Below are positions 16,670 to 24,231 of a stretch of 55,065 bases of DNA, in pieces. The notes below the pieces were generated by a model that made no database searches, was not told where the DNA came from, and worked only from the letters and a program-made list of their open reading frames with translations. The DNA comes from a virus, in IMG/VR virus record IMGVR_UViG_3300031957_000171, positions 1-55,065 of that record; one strand, written 5' to 3'. Made by a program: the position numbers and the translations under genes. Numbering within the stretch: the stretch's first letter is position 1; each line of letters begins with the position of its first letter.

Positions 16670-17441
16670 TATACATGTCCATTGGCTTTATTTTTCCTCG
16701 TCCGGCTAGGTATGTATAATCCCCATTCCATTCGGCTGCATACTTACCATCACTAGTCCGGCCACACTTCCAATCTTTAAACCAAGGACCACCTGTTGTA
16801 AAGTGTACGTTCTTGGCATCCATGTCTTCTGGAGAATGATTGTCCAACCAGTTCCATTCTTCATGGATGCTACCAATATCAGAATCTTTATCAGGCAACC
16901 ACTCAAAGCCGTGCAAGTATCCACCAGTCTCTGTGTTTACAAGTTCAGGAGTAAGCTTCTTATTGAGCTTGTGACTACAGTTAAAGAGCATTAGACTAGA
17001 CCAATTCTTACGTCGGTAGTCCTGTTGTTTACGTCCATCCATTTTAACACCATCACCCGGTGCATACTTATGTTTAACACAGTACAGTGGGTAGTAGTCT
17101 GAGTTATACTCTTCAAAGATTTCATTGATGTCAGTACGTAGGTACATGTCAGAGTCCATGTACAAGGCCCAGCCTTCATACATGTTCATGGCTGGCACCA
17201 AGAAGCGAGTGAAACTAAACTCACTTGAGAAGGGCTTGCCGTCAATCTTATCAATAGTTTGTCCATCAACTACATCAAACTCTCTGGTGTACATACCCAT
17301 TCGCTCTGCGACATCACGCCGGATAGGTACAACACGTACATTATCTACGGCTATCCGTTCAATGGTAAACTTTAAAACTTCATAGGCTGTATTCTCTTTA
17401 GGATCATATCCTATGTATACAGTGTTAGGTGATTTCTTCAT
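16659..17441 (-). CDS. Glycosyltransferase, GT-A fold (GT8-like)
   Basis: 260 aa. Features: VYIGYDPKENTAYEV at the N terminus, the sugar-nucleotide and metal motif GWALYMDSDMYLRTD with DSD at 96-98, and VHFTTGGPWF near residue 225, typical of GT8-type retaining enzymes. No membrane span is seen. It overlaps the HNH gene upstream and the fusion gene downstream, so the three glycan-related genes are co-transcribed. The donor and acceptor are unknown. Confidence 0.75.
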   Translation of the reverse strand: MKKSPNTVYIGYDPKENTAYEVLKFTIERIAVDNVRVVPIRRDVAERMGMYTREFDVVDGQTIDKIDGKPFSSEFSFTRFLVPAMNMYEGWALYMDSDMYLRTDINEIFEEYNSDYYPLYCVKHKYAPGDGVKMDGRKQQDYRRKNWSSLMLFNCSHKLNKKLTPELVNTETGGYLHGFEWLPDKDSDIGSIHEEWNWLDNHSPEDMDAKNVHFTTGGPWFKDWKCGRTSDGKYAAEWNGDYTYLAGRGKIKPMDMYNEV

Positions 17442-18006
17442 CTATATTCCTTTTTTCATTTCCATGATTAGGGTGAAAATTATAATTAATACTTGCTACT
17501 GCTCTGACTGCTGCTGCTTCTTCAACAGTGTCATAATATCCTAAATGTTTTTTAATATAATTTATAGATATTTCTGCACAATATTTTCTGTACCGTTTAT
17601 AAAACCTCACACCTGAATAACCAGTTGTACTATTGGTTTGTAGTGTTCTATTTTTATTATTTTCAGCCTGAGTTACATCTCTAAGATTTTTTATTCTATT
17701 ATCTGTAGGGTCTTGGTTGATATGGTCTATATGATTTTTAGGCCACTCACCATAATATATTAACCATACTATACGATGTGCAGTATAGTTTTTGTTGAGC
17801 ACACGACCACCTAACCTAGATATCTGTCCAGAATTTCTACGAGTAATGTTTGTAAGTGCTTCTTTACCAGCCCATCTAGTATTCCAAGACTTCATATTTA
17901 TTTTAAAGTTCTTAAAATATTTTGGTGATCTTTCTTTCCAGAAGAGTTTACCAGTATCAGGATTGTAAGTTAATAATTCTCTAGCTATTTCAGCAGTAAG
18001 TTCCAT
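17425..18006 (-). CDS. Homing endonuclease, HNH plus AP2 DNA-binding domain
   Basis: 193 aa. The HNH core (HRIVWLIYYGEW, then HIDHINQDPTDNRIKNLR) is followed by an AP2-type DNA-binding domain (GYSGVRFYKRYRKY ... HLGYYDTVEEAAAVRAVASI). This combination is typical of free-standing phage homing endonucleases. It sits between nrdB and the glycan genes and is preceded by its own strong promoter, as expected of an inserted mobile gene. Likely selfish; it could also cut related phages during co-infection. Confidence 0.85.
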   Translation of the reverse strand: MELTAEIARELLTYNPDTGKLFWKERSPKYFKNFKINMKSWNTRWAGKEALTNITRRNSGQISRLGGRVLNKNYTAHRIVWLIYYGEWPKNHIDHINQDPTDNRIKNLRDVTQAENNKNRTLQTNSTTGYSGVRFYKRYRKYCAEISINYIKKHLGYYDTVEEAAAVRAVASINYNFHPNHGNEKRNIDEEIT

Positions 18007-18016
18007 AATAATTATC

Positions 18017-18045
18017 CTTATACACTATATTTGTTTACTTGTCAA
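18017..18045 (-). promoter_or_regulatory. Sigma70-like promoter for HNH and glycan genes
   Basis: On the minus strand TTGACA (18045-18040), a 17-bp spacer and TATAAG (18022-18017). The -35 box overlaps the nrdB stop. The predicted start of transcription near 18010 is only a few bases before the ATG at 18006, so the message would be almost leaderless. Confidence 0.7.
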
Positions 18046-19022
18046 GCACTTTCTGCCCATACTTCTGACCAGCTACCACTCAATGCACCCTTTGCATAGT
18101 CAGTAGAGTGGTTCTCAAAGAAGTTAGTATGAGTAGGTGCATTAATCATAGTCTCTACCCAAGGCAGAGGATTACGTTTGACCTTAAAGATACCCTTCAT
18201 ACCCATAGAGATAAGCCTACGGTCTGCAATGTACCTGATGTATTCCTTTACTTCAGTATCCCTAAGACCTTCTACCTTACCCATCTTAAATGATAGGTCT
18301 ACAAACTTATCTTCTAGGTCAACCATAGTCTCTGCAATGCTATAGATGGTTGACTTGGTTTCGTCGTTCCACTCCTCACGGTTCTCTTCGATGTAAGTTC
18401 TAAAGAGTTGGATCATACCCTCTGCATGTTGTGTCTCATCTACAATAGACCACGTTACAATCTGTCCCATGCCCTTCATCTTACCATGACGTGGAAAGTT
18501 AAGCAACATAATAAAGCTAGAGAACAATGCTAGCCCCTCAGTAAAGGCAGAGATAGCAGCAATCTTAATAGGCAAAGATATTTTCTTACTGTTTACATTA
18601 GCCATAAAGTACTCATGCTTCTCACGCATGGCATCGTACTCCAAGAACTCATTGTATGTAGAGTCAGGCATACCCAGTGATTCAATCAAGTGTGAGTAGG
18701 CTGCAATGTGTAGTGCTTCCCTAGCAGCAAAGCCTGACAACATCATACGTACTTCAGGCTGTGGGAAGTTAGGTAGGTAATTATCAATGTACCCACCAGC
18801 TACATCAATGTCAGACTGAGTAAAGAACCTAAAGATATTAGTTAAGAAATACTTCTCTTCAGTAGAGAGGGTATTCTTCCAGTCTTTAATGTCTTCCATC
18901 ATAGGTACTTCAGTGTGCAGCCAGTGAGACTGCTCATGTTTCAACCACAGGTCATACGCCCACGGGTAGTGAAACGGTTTGAAGTAGTCACGTTTATCTT
19001 GAAGCTTTAATTTACTGGTCAT
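18042..19022 (-). CDS. nrdB: Ribonucleotide reductase, class I beta subunit
   Basis: 326 aa from the ATG at 19022 (MTSKLKLQDKRDYFKPF). A longer frame up to 19109 overlaps another small gene and lacks family similarity. It is the ferritin-like radical subunit. Carboxylate/histidine ligands appear in TQSDIDV, REALHIAAY, FTEGLALF and VDETQHAEG. The Tyr of AAYSHLIESL is at the position of the stable tyrosyl radical. It partners NrdA to make dNTPs from ribonucleotides for phage DNA. One short gene lies between nrdA and nrdB. Confidence 0.92.
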   Translation of the reverse strand: MTSKLKLQDKRDYFKPFHYPWAYDLWLKHEQSHWLHTEVPMMEDIKDWKNTLSTEEKYFLTNIFRFFTQSDIDVAGGYIDNYLPNFPQPEVRMMLSGFAAREALHIAAYSHLIESLGMPDSTYNEFLEYDAMREKHEYFMANVNSKKISLPIKIAAISAFTEGLALFSSFIMLLNFPRHGKMKGMGQIVTWSIVDETQHAEGMIQLFRTYIEENREEWNDETKSTIYSIAETMVDLEDKFVDLSFKMGKVEGLRDTEVKEYIRYIADRRLISMGMKGIFKVKRNPLPWVETMINAPTHTNFFENHSTDYAKGALSGSWSEVWAESA

Positions 19023-19173
19023 AGTATGGCCTCTTTCCTCTGTTGTCTTTCCACTGCCTTGGTATGCCCTCTTCGTGATCAAAAGTATAGTGGCTGTTCC
19101 ACATAGCACAAGATATACTAGTAAAAATTCCGTATCCCTTTGATCTTAAGTGACAGTACCACTTGTATATCAT
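19012..19173 (-). CDS. Small protein within the nrd operon, 53 aa
   Basis: The ATG is one base after the nrdA stop, with GAGGGT upstream, and the gene overlaps the nrdB start by 11 bp. The sequence (MIYKWYCHLRSKGYGIFTS ... EEGIPRQWKDNRGKRPYYDQ) is aromatic and basic, with two Cys. It fills the whole nrdA-nrdB gap, which supports its being real. It has no recognised family; a glutaredoxin CxxC is not present. Confidence 0.55.
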   Translation of the reverse strand: MIYKWYCHLRSKGYGIFTSISCAMWNSHYTFDHEEGIPRQWKDNRGKRPYYDQ

Positions 19174-19174
19174 A

Positions 19175-20974
19175 CTAACCCTCACAAGCCAAACACTCCT
19201 CACCAGAAGCAAGTGCTTCCATATCAATCTCTTGTATAATCTCTCGTTCAATCTTACGTGATACCTTGTCAGCCTTGCCAATCTTTTCAGAACGGCAGTA
19301 GTACATAGTCTTGACCCCTTTCTTCCATGCCATGAAGTGTACAGCATGTAGGTAGGTGATGTTTGCATCTGGCCTAAAGAAAACATTGAGTGACTGAGAC
19401 TGATCAATATATTCCTGCCTATCAGCAGCATGTTCAATCACCCACCGCTGATCAATCTCCATAGAAGTCTTGTATATCTCTTTCTCTTGATCGTCCAAGC
19501 AGCGTAGGTGCTGCACTGAACCATCGTTAGCAATGATTGAAGACCAGATACGATCATAGTTTAAGTTAATATTCTCTTCACACTTATCTTTAATAAGCTT
19601 ATCTAAGAACTTGTTTTTATTCAAGAAAGAACCACTCAAGGTATCCTGTCTGTAGGCGTTAGCTCTCCACGGTTCAATAGATGGAGAAGTATTGCCCATG
19701 ATAATAGAGGAAGAAGCATTAGGTGCAATAGCCATGACATGACTACACCTTAGTCCAGTGCCTTGAGCATCAGGAGCCTCGCCTCTCTCACGTCCAAGCT
19801 CAAGGTTGGCTGAGTCAAGCCCTGATCTAATGTGTCTAAACATTTTCATGTTTGAAGACTTAGCCAAGGCAGATTCAAAAGGCATACCCTTCTTCTGTAG
19901 GTAAGCATGAAAACCCAAGGCTCCAACACCTACACTACGTTCACGCATTGCTGAATATTTAGCACGGCTAATACTATCAGGAGCATCTTCAATAAACTTA
20001 CTCAGAGTATTATCCAACATCTCCAGCACATCTTTAAGAAAGCCTTTGTCTTTAGACCACTCATCAAAGTATTCTAGGTTAAGAGAAGACAAGCAGCATA
20101 CAGCAGTCCGATCCTTATTAGTTGGTAGTATAATCTCTGAACATAAGTTAGACTGATTAATCTCCAAGCCAAGCTGCTTCAACCATACCGGCATCTTCTC
20201 ATTGGATGTATCAATAAAGTGTAGGTATGGCTCGCCTGTTTGCATACGCATCTCTAAGATACGCTGCCACATATCCCTTGCTGATACAGTCTCTTTAATT
20301 TCTTTTGTATGTGGATCACGTAGGTTCCAGCTGTCATCTACATTGGGATCAGTCATGCAATCTTCAATAAGCTGCATAAACTTATTGCTGATATTAATAC
20401 CATGGTGGAGGTTCAAACATCTAAAGTTTTGATCACCAGTAGGCTTACGCATTTCCAAGAACAAGATAATATCAGGGTGATCTATGTCTAGATAGGCAGC
20501 ATAGCTTCCCCTACGTGTACGTCCCTGACGGTAGGCTAGGCTGGAGGCATCATACATCTTTAGATGTGGCATCATACCCGTTGACTTGTCATCAGCAGAA
20601 CGAATACCAAAACCAATACCTACACCACCACCATACATGGACAGCCAGTTAGTCTCTGATAGATTGTTTACTAACCCTTCAGCAGTGTCATCAATGTAGT
20701 TAAGGTAACACGAGATGGGTAGCCCACGCTTGGACCTACCGTAAGATAGTATAGGAGTAGAGTAAGACAACCAATGCTTAGAGGCATAGTCATAAAGTCT
20801 TTGGGCGTGATCGTTATCAGTAGAAAATGTTTTAGATACAAAAGCAAATCTCTCTTGCGGAGACAACTCATTATCCATCATGTAAGATTCTTTAAGCCTA
20901 GCAATACCAAGCTCATCAAACAAATGATCTTGTGCGGGGTTGATGTTGATGCCAAGGTGGGTCATTTGAGGCAT
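19175..20974 (-). CDS. nrdA: Ribonucleotide reductase, class I alpha subunit
   Basis: 599 aa, without an N-terminal ATP cone. Catalytic features: PISCYLN (redox Cys), NQSNLCSEI (radical Cys), SSLNLEYF, and the phosphate-binding region SIEPWRANAYRQ. The C terminus EECLACEG supplies the mobile Cys pair that accepts electrons from thioredoxin. The lack of an ATP cone suggests no dATP activity brake, common in phage enzymes. It is followed by a 53-aa gene and nrdB and preceded by a DUF3310 gene three bases away. Confidence 0.95.
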   Translation of the reverse strand: MPQMTHLGININPAQDHLFDELGIARLKESYMMDNELSPQERFAFVSKTFSTDNDHAQRLYDYASKHWLSYSTPILSYGRSKRGLPISCYLNYIDDTAEGLVNNLSETNWLSMYGGGVGIGFGIRSADDKSTGMMPHLKMYDASSLAYRQGRTRRGSYAAYLDIDHPDIILFLEMRKPTGDQNFRCLNLHHGINISNKFMQLIEDCMTDPNVDDSWNLRDPHTKEIKETVSARDMWQRILEMRMQTGEPYLHFIDTSNEKMPVWLKQLGLEINQSNLCSEIILPTNKDRTAVCCLSSLNLEYFDEWSKDKGFLKDVLEMLDNTLSKFIEDAPDSISRAKYSAMRERSVGVGALGFHAYLQKKGMPFESALAKSSNMKMFRHIRSGLDSANLELGRERGEAPDAQGTGLRCSHVMAIAPNASSSIIMGNTSPSIEPWRANAYRQDTLSGSFLNKNKFLDKLIKDKCEENINLNYDRIWSSIIANDGSVQHLRCLDDQEKEIYKTSMEIDQRWVIEHAADRQEYIDQSQSLNVFFRPDANITYLHAVHFMAWKKGVKTMYYCRSEKIGKADKVSRKIEREIIQEIDMEALASGEECLACEG

Positions 20975-20977
20975 TAG

Positions 20978-21328
20978 TTATTCTCCTTTATTGTATTCCA
21001 TTTGTAGTATCATTTGTGCGTAGTGAATTACTTTACGTATGTCTTGCTCACCATCACCTTTTGTTCTGTGACGTGTAATATACTTAACAACATTGCCCTC
21101 AAGAAAGTCAAGCCCGTTAGAATAAATATACTCTACGGGCTGTATGCCACAATCTTTATAGTGACTGCCTCCTACTTGTTTATCTAATGATCTTCCCACT
21201 TGTTTACCTAATGATCCTCCCTTAGTTCCGTTTTCAAAGTAGTAATCTTCTTCTTTAGGTAATCCTTCTCTATCTTCACGCATCTTTCGTAGAATATATC
21301 TTTCTCTTCCTTCAGCCATCCACTTCAC
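20978..21328 (-). CDS. DUF3310 protein (phage nucleotide kinase-like annotation)
   Basis: 116 aa. The core QVGGSHYKDCGIQPVEYIY, then VVKYITRHRTKGDGEQDIRK and a final helix, is the DUF3310 signature, which is common in phages next to nucleotide genes. A short internal repeat of KQVG precedes it (KQVGRSLDKQVGGSHY). The first 25 residues may not be native, but no closer start with a good ribosome site is evident. Family function is unproven; some homologues are labelled nucleotide kinases. Confidence 0.8.
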   Translation of the reverse strand: MKWMAEGRERYILRKMREDREGLPKEEDYYFENGTKGGSLGKQVGRSLDKQVGGSHYKDCGIQPVEYIYSNGLDFLEGNVVKYITRHRTKGDGEQDIRKVIHYAQMILQMEYNKGE

Positions 21329-21330
21329 GC

Positions 21331-21525
21331 CTACTTCCTTTTAGCTTTTCTAAGCTTTCTAGTACAAGACTCAATCCAATTAGAAAAAGTGTTTGTAAAC
21401 AGACATGGGGACACAGCGTGGATTATCAACGCCAGCCCAACTGCTATACCTTCTCCTAACAGGCTTAAAGAAAACAAGAAATGTTCTTTGTATGTCATGT
21501 TAACATCATTCAAATGTTTATTCAA
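21331..21525 (-). CDS. Small membrane protein, DUF6356-like
   Basis: 64 aa. It starts MNKHLNDVNMTYKEHFLFS and has a hydrophobic helix (LLGEGIAVGLALIIHAVSP) ending in HAVSPCLFTNTFS, the arrangement I associate with DUF6356. It ends in a basic tail. It overlaps the upstream gene by eight bases. Function unknown. Confidence 0.6.
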   Translation of the reverse strand: MNKHLNDVNMTYKEHFLFSLSLLGEGIAVGLALIIHAVSPCLFTNTFSNWIESCTRKLRKAKRK

Positions 21526-21862
21526 GTTCTTTTCTCCTTAGTAAAAGATTTAGTTTATGTCTTACTTCTTTATTGTTGTCTGAGTTAATAACATAAGATG
21601 CAAACTCCCTAACCTTATTAGGATTAAGGTCAGCGTAGTCACATATAAACTCAAAGTTTTCACTGGTCACACCTATAGAAGCGAAGAACCAATTGGTAGC
21701 TTCTCTTCTTAGAGATGTAATACTACTTGATTCAGTAATACTTTTAGACTTAGTTGCATCCAATAGAGCTTGGTATATAACAGATAAGAATAAAATATTG
21801 TTTGAATCTTTTTTACTTTCTTCCTGTAACTCTAGTATATTATTTATATTTTGTTGGTTCAT
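21518..21862 (-). CDS. Hypothetical protein, 114 aa
   Basis: I prefer the ATG at 21862 (MNQQNINNILELQEESKK); the frame extends to 21898 inside the neighbour. All-helical and hydrophilic, with the conserved-looking segment REATNWFFASIGVTSENFEF and ICDYADLNPNKVREFA. Similar short proteins occur in phage early regions, but I cannot name the family. It overlaps the GIY-YIG-like gene by 23 bp. Confidence 0.55.
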   Translation of the reverse strand: MNQQNINNILELQEESKKDSNNILFLSVIYQALLDATKSKSITESSSITSLRREATNWFFASIGVTSENFEFICDYADLNPNKVREFASYVINSDNNKEVRHKLNLLLRRKELE

Positions 21863-22268
21863 CCTCAAACTCTTGTACTGGCCTGTAGAACTTACCACCT
21901 ACATAGTTATTATAATATGCCGCTTCGTCTGTACCTTCTAAGACAGAAGACAGTACATTATATTTCATCTGGTAGTATAGCTCATAGTATTTTAGGCTTC
22001 TTTTATTTTTAAACTCAGCTATAATTTCAAACTTAAAACTTCTCTTGCCTAACTTTTTAATATCTTCTAGCAGTGACTTAGAAGAACCCATATAAATAAG
22101 CCAGTTAGATTCTCTTTTGGTTGGTGCAGTACTACCCTTCTTTCTTTTCACTGGGTGCCAATACTGCTTGCAACCTACATAAGCTTTGCCTGTTTTCTTA
22201 TTTGTAATAAGATAGACAAACCCAAAGTGTTTCTTTGGATTTGGTTTCTTACTATATTTCCAGTGCAT
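21840..22268 (-). CDS. GIY-YIG-like nuclease, putative homing type
   Basis: 142 aa. The N terminus FGFVYLITNKKTGKAYVGCK carries a degenerate GIY...YIG pair (FVY and YVG). The helical region KKLGKRSFKFEIIAEFKNKR and a Glu in LKYYELYYQMKYNVL fit the GIY-YIG active site. It sits within the replication block as a free-standing gene, typical of homing endonucleases. No separate DNA-binding domain is seen. Confidence 0.65.
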   Translation of the reverse strand: MHWKYSKKPNPKKHFGFVYLITNKKTGKAYVGCKQYWHPVKRKKGSTAPTKRESNWLIYMGSSKSLLEDIKKLGKRSFKFEIIAEFKNKRSLKYYELYYQMKYNVLSSVLEGTDEAAYYNNYVGGKFYRPVQEFEDEPTKYK

Positions 22269-23126
22269 TTAGGTAGTTACTTCCTCAACGTCAGGCGTCT
22301 TAACAACTTCAACCAACTCTCTTGTACCATTTGAGTACTTAAAAGTACGTATCCCTTTACCTTGGTTAGCATCAGACCAACACATACTCTTGTGTCTACA
22401 ATAAACACAACCAACAGCAAGCTTAAGGTTACCAGACTTCCCATCAGGAACAGCAGCATAGCACTTAGAAGGTATGCTGCTTCCCTTAACAACTTCTTTA
22501 AGGTGCTTAATCCTGCTACTAGCATTGACCATCTCCATAGAGTGTACTGGTGTTAAACAAATCTTACCAGTAGATTTATCTATAACAAGAAAGGCTGCTT
22601 CAGCTATACCATTGGCTTGAGCATAGGAAGATATCTGTGCCATGTATCCAAAGGGATCGTCGTCAGCTATTGTATTAGACTCAAACTTTTTAAAGCTGAA
22701 TCCAGAAGCAGACTTACAATCAACCAGAACCCCATCAATAACTGCATCCTGATGACCCAGTACTCCTTCTACTGTAACTTCTTTCTGTTGATCTTCTACT
22801 GTGTGACCTGCTATAGATGCACAGAGTAGTAGAAGTTCTTCAAGAATATATCCATATAGAAATTTAATGCGTGTACTTGGTGGTAGTTTTTCTTCTGTCG
22901 TTTCTGTATTAACATCATACCATAATTGTCTATCAGGCTTTCCTATTGCAGACAGCCTAAGATTTCCATTGCTCCTTGGTTTGCTGTACATAAATTCTTT
23001 GATGTGAACCTTAAGCATCTCACCAAAGTTATCTATGAGATCATCTACTTCTTTCTCATCACGCTCTATAGGTGTGAGATTAAATAACTCATAGATATCT
23101 TCTACTATTGTATTAATATTTTTCAT
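22269..23126 (-). CDS. PD-(D/E)XK exonuclease, Cas4/RecB-like
   Basis: 285 aa. The nuclease core is GHQDAVIDGVLVDCKSA, with Asp127 and the D136-x-K138 motif. Glu96/97 in GYILEELLL is a likely first metal ligand. A Cys cluster near the C terminus (CVYCRHKSMCW) could hold zinc or part of an Fe-S cluster as in Cas4-type enzymes. It likely degrades host DNA or trims phage DNA ends in recombination, taking the place of T7 gp6. It is next to the SSB-like gene. Confidence 0.75.
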   Translation of the reverse strand: MKNINTIVEDIYELFNLTPIERDEKEVDDLIDNFGEMLKVHIKEFMYSKPRSNGNLRLSAIGKPDRQLWYDVNTETTEEKLPPSTRIKFLYGYILEELLLLCASIAGHTVEDQQKEVTVEGVLGHQDAVIDGVLVDCKSASGFSFKKFESNTIADDDPFGYMAQISSYAQANGIAEAAFLVIDKSTGKICLTPVHSMEMVNASSRIKHLKEVVKGSSIPSKCYAAVPDGKSGNLKLAVGCVYCRHKSMCWSDANQGKGIRTFKYSNGTRELVEVVKTPDVEEVTT

Positions 23127-23135
23127 AATAAGAGA

Positions 23136-23172
23136 GGGGTGCTACACTAACCCTATAAAAATGTAGCACCCC
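23136..23172 (-). repeat. Perfect 10-bp hairpin between SSB-like and exonuclease genes
   Basis: Arms GGGGTGCTAC (23136-23145) and GTAGCACCCC (23163-23172) with a 17-base loop, ten bases upstream of the exonuclease start. There is no strong U-run, so it may be an RNA-processing or stabilising site rather than a terminator. Confidence 0.6.
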
Positions 23173-23180
23173 ATCCTCAC

Positions 23181-23672
23181 TTAGTTACCAAAGGGAATGT
23201 CGTCTGATTCAAGATCAGCCATTTGAGAGGCAGCGTCATTAACATAGCCACCTTCCACAACATCAAAGTCTTTATCCATAGCATACTCAATAAACTCAAC
23301 TACTTGAACTGCTGCAAGATCAGCAGACACACCCGCCTTACCTGCATAGTTCCACTCAAAGGGGAGTGCTTTTACTGTAACCACACTACCATTCCCAATA
23401 AGTTTATTATCCCAAGGATTATTTTGGGAATCCACTACCGTAGGTGCTGAACGTGGACCGTTCTTACCCTGCACCTTACGTTTCAACGTGACAAATTCAC
23501 CACGTTCATCTTCTTTGTTACGTACATTCAGACCTGCACCTTCTACTAAAGCTTTTGAATCTGCATCAAGACAGAGATCAACTTGCCAAGCAGGTTCAAA
23601 CGTGCTGTTAGGCTCTACGACAGAGGCCCAATAGCATTTACCAGTTAGATATAGAGGTTGAATTGGAGGCAT
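23181..23672 (-). CDS. ssb: Single-stranded DNA-binding protein
   Basis: 163 aa from the ATG at 23672 (MPPIQPLYLTGKCYWASVV), which has AGGAAA upstream. A longer frame to 23756 begins upstream of the predicted transcription start and is unlikely. The beta-rich body (FEPAWQVDLCLDAD, then VVTVKALPFEWNYAGKAG) matches the single-stranded DNA-binding family of marine podoviruses, analogous to T7 gp2.5. The acidic tail ends ESDDIPFGN, like the protein-binding tip of bacterial SSB. Confidence 0.8.
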   Translation of the reverse strand: MPPIQPLYLTGKCYWASVVEPNSTFEPAWQVDLCLDADSKALVEGAGLNVRNKEDERGEFVTLKRKVQGKNGPRSAPTVVDSQNNPWDNKLIGNGSVVTVKALPFEWNYAGKAGVSADLAAVQVVEFIEYAMDKDFDVVEGGYVNDAASQMADLESDDIPFGN

Positions 23673-23747
23673 ATTAATTTTCCTTGTGTTTAGCGCCACA
23701 CCATTGTGGCTGTTGATATTGTGTTTGTCTACTACTACAACTCCATC

Positions 23748-23776
23748 AGTATACACTACCTGATTTAGAGTGTCAA
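23748..23776 (-). promoter_or_regulatory. Strong sigma70-like promoter for the SSB-like gene
   Basis: On the minus strand TTGACA (23776-23771), 17-bp spacer, TATACT (23753-23748). Transcription would start near 23741, leaving a leader of about 70 bases before the ATG at 23672. The -35 box overlaps the end of the endonuclease VII gene. Confidence 0.7.
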
Positions 23777-24231
23777 CTGTTGTTTTTGAAATTTTCTAAA
23801 TAATTTAAAGCCCTCCTTACATAATTAATATCATCTTGTAACCAACCAAGTGCTGAGTTACATTTATTACAAAGCCATCCTCTAAACTTACCACTACTAT
23901 GATCATGGTCTAATACCCAAGACCCTCTATTATATGCTTGGTATGCTGTATCTATTTTATTTTTTAAATCTTCTGAAGAGCTATTACAAATAGGACAGCA
24001 ATAATTATCAGGAGGAGGGGGTGTTGTTTCTTTTAACTTGAGAACAGTTCTTTGCGAGGCATAAGTACACTCACTACATACATTCATATATGATTTACTA
24101 CCATCTGTCCTACGCCAGTTACTTCCAAAAGAAGTTAGAGGTTTTACATTATTACATTTTACACATGGCTTAGTTACGGCATCAGGTCGTATAGATTTAT
24201 TACTGTTAAAAAGTTCAAGTTGATCTGTCAT
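23773..24231 (-). CDS. Recombination endonuclease VII-like
   Basis: 152 aa from the ATG at 24231, which overlaps the polymerase stop by one base. The core HDHSSGKFRGWLCNKCNSAL, then DDINYVRRALNYL, is the Endonuclease_7 fold of T4 gp49, which resolves branched DNA before packaging. Zinc-binding CxxC pairs occur at the N terminus (CVKCN, CSEC) and in the middle (CCPIC with CNKC). The polymerase lies upstream and SSB downstream. Confidence 0.85.
   Translation of the reverse strand: MTDQLELFNSNKSIRPDAVTKPCVKCNNVKPLTSFGSNWRRTDGSKSYMNVCSECTYASQRTVLKLKETTPPPPDNYCCPICNSSSEDLKNKIDTAYQAYNRGSWVLDHDHSSGKFRGWLCNKCNSALGWLQDDINYVRRALNYLENFKNNS

Noticed and set aside
19012-19437. 141-aa frame overlapping the 3' part of nrdA
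   Set aside because: Only its last 53 codons lie outside nrdA; the part inside nrdA is a shadow, so I keep the short gene from 19173.
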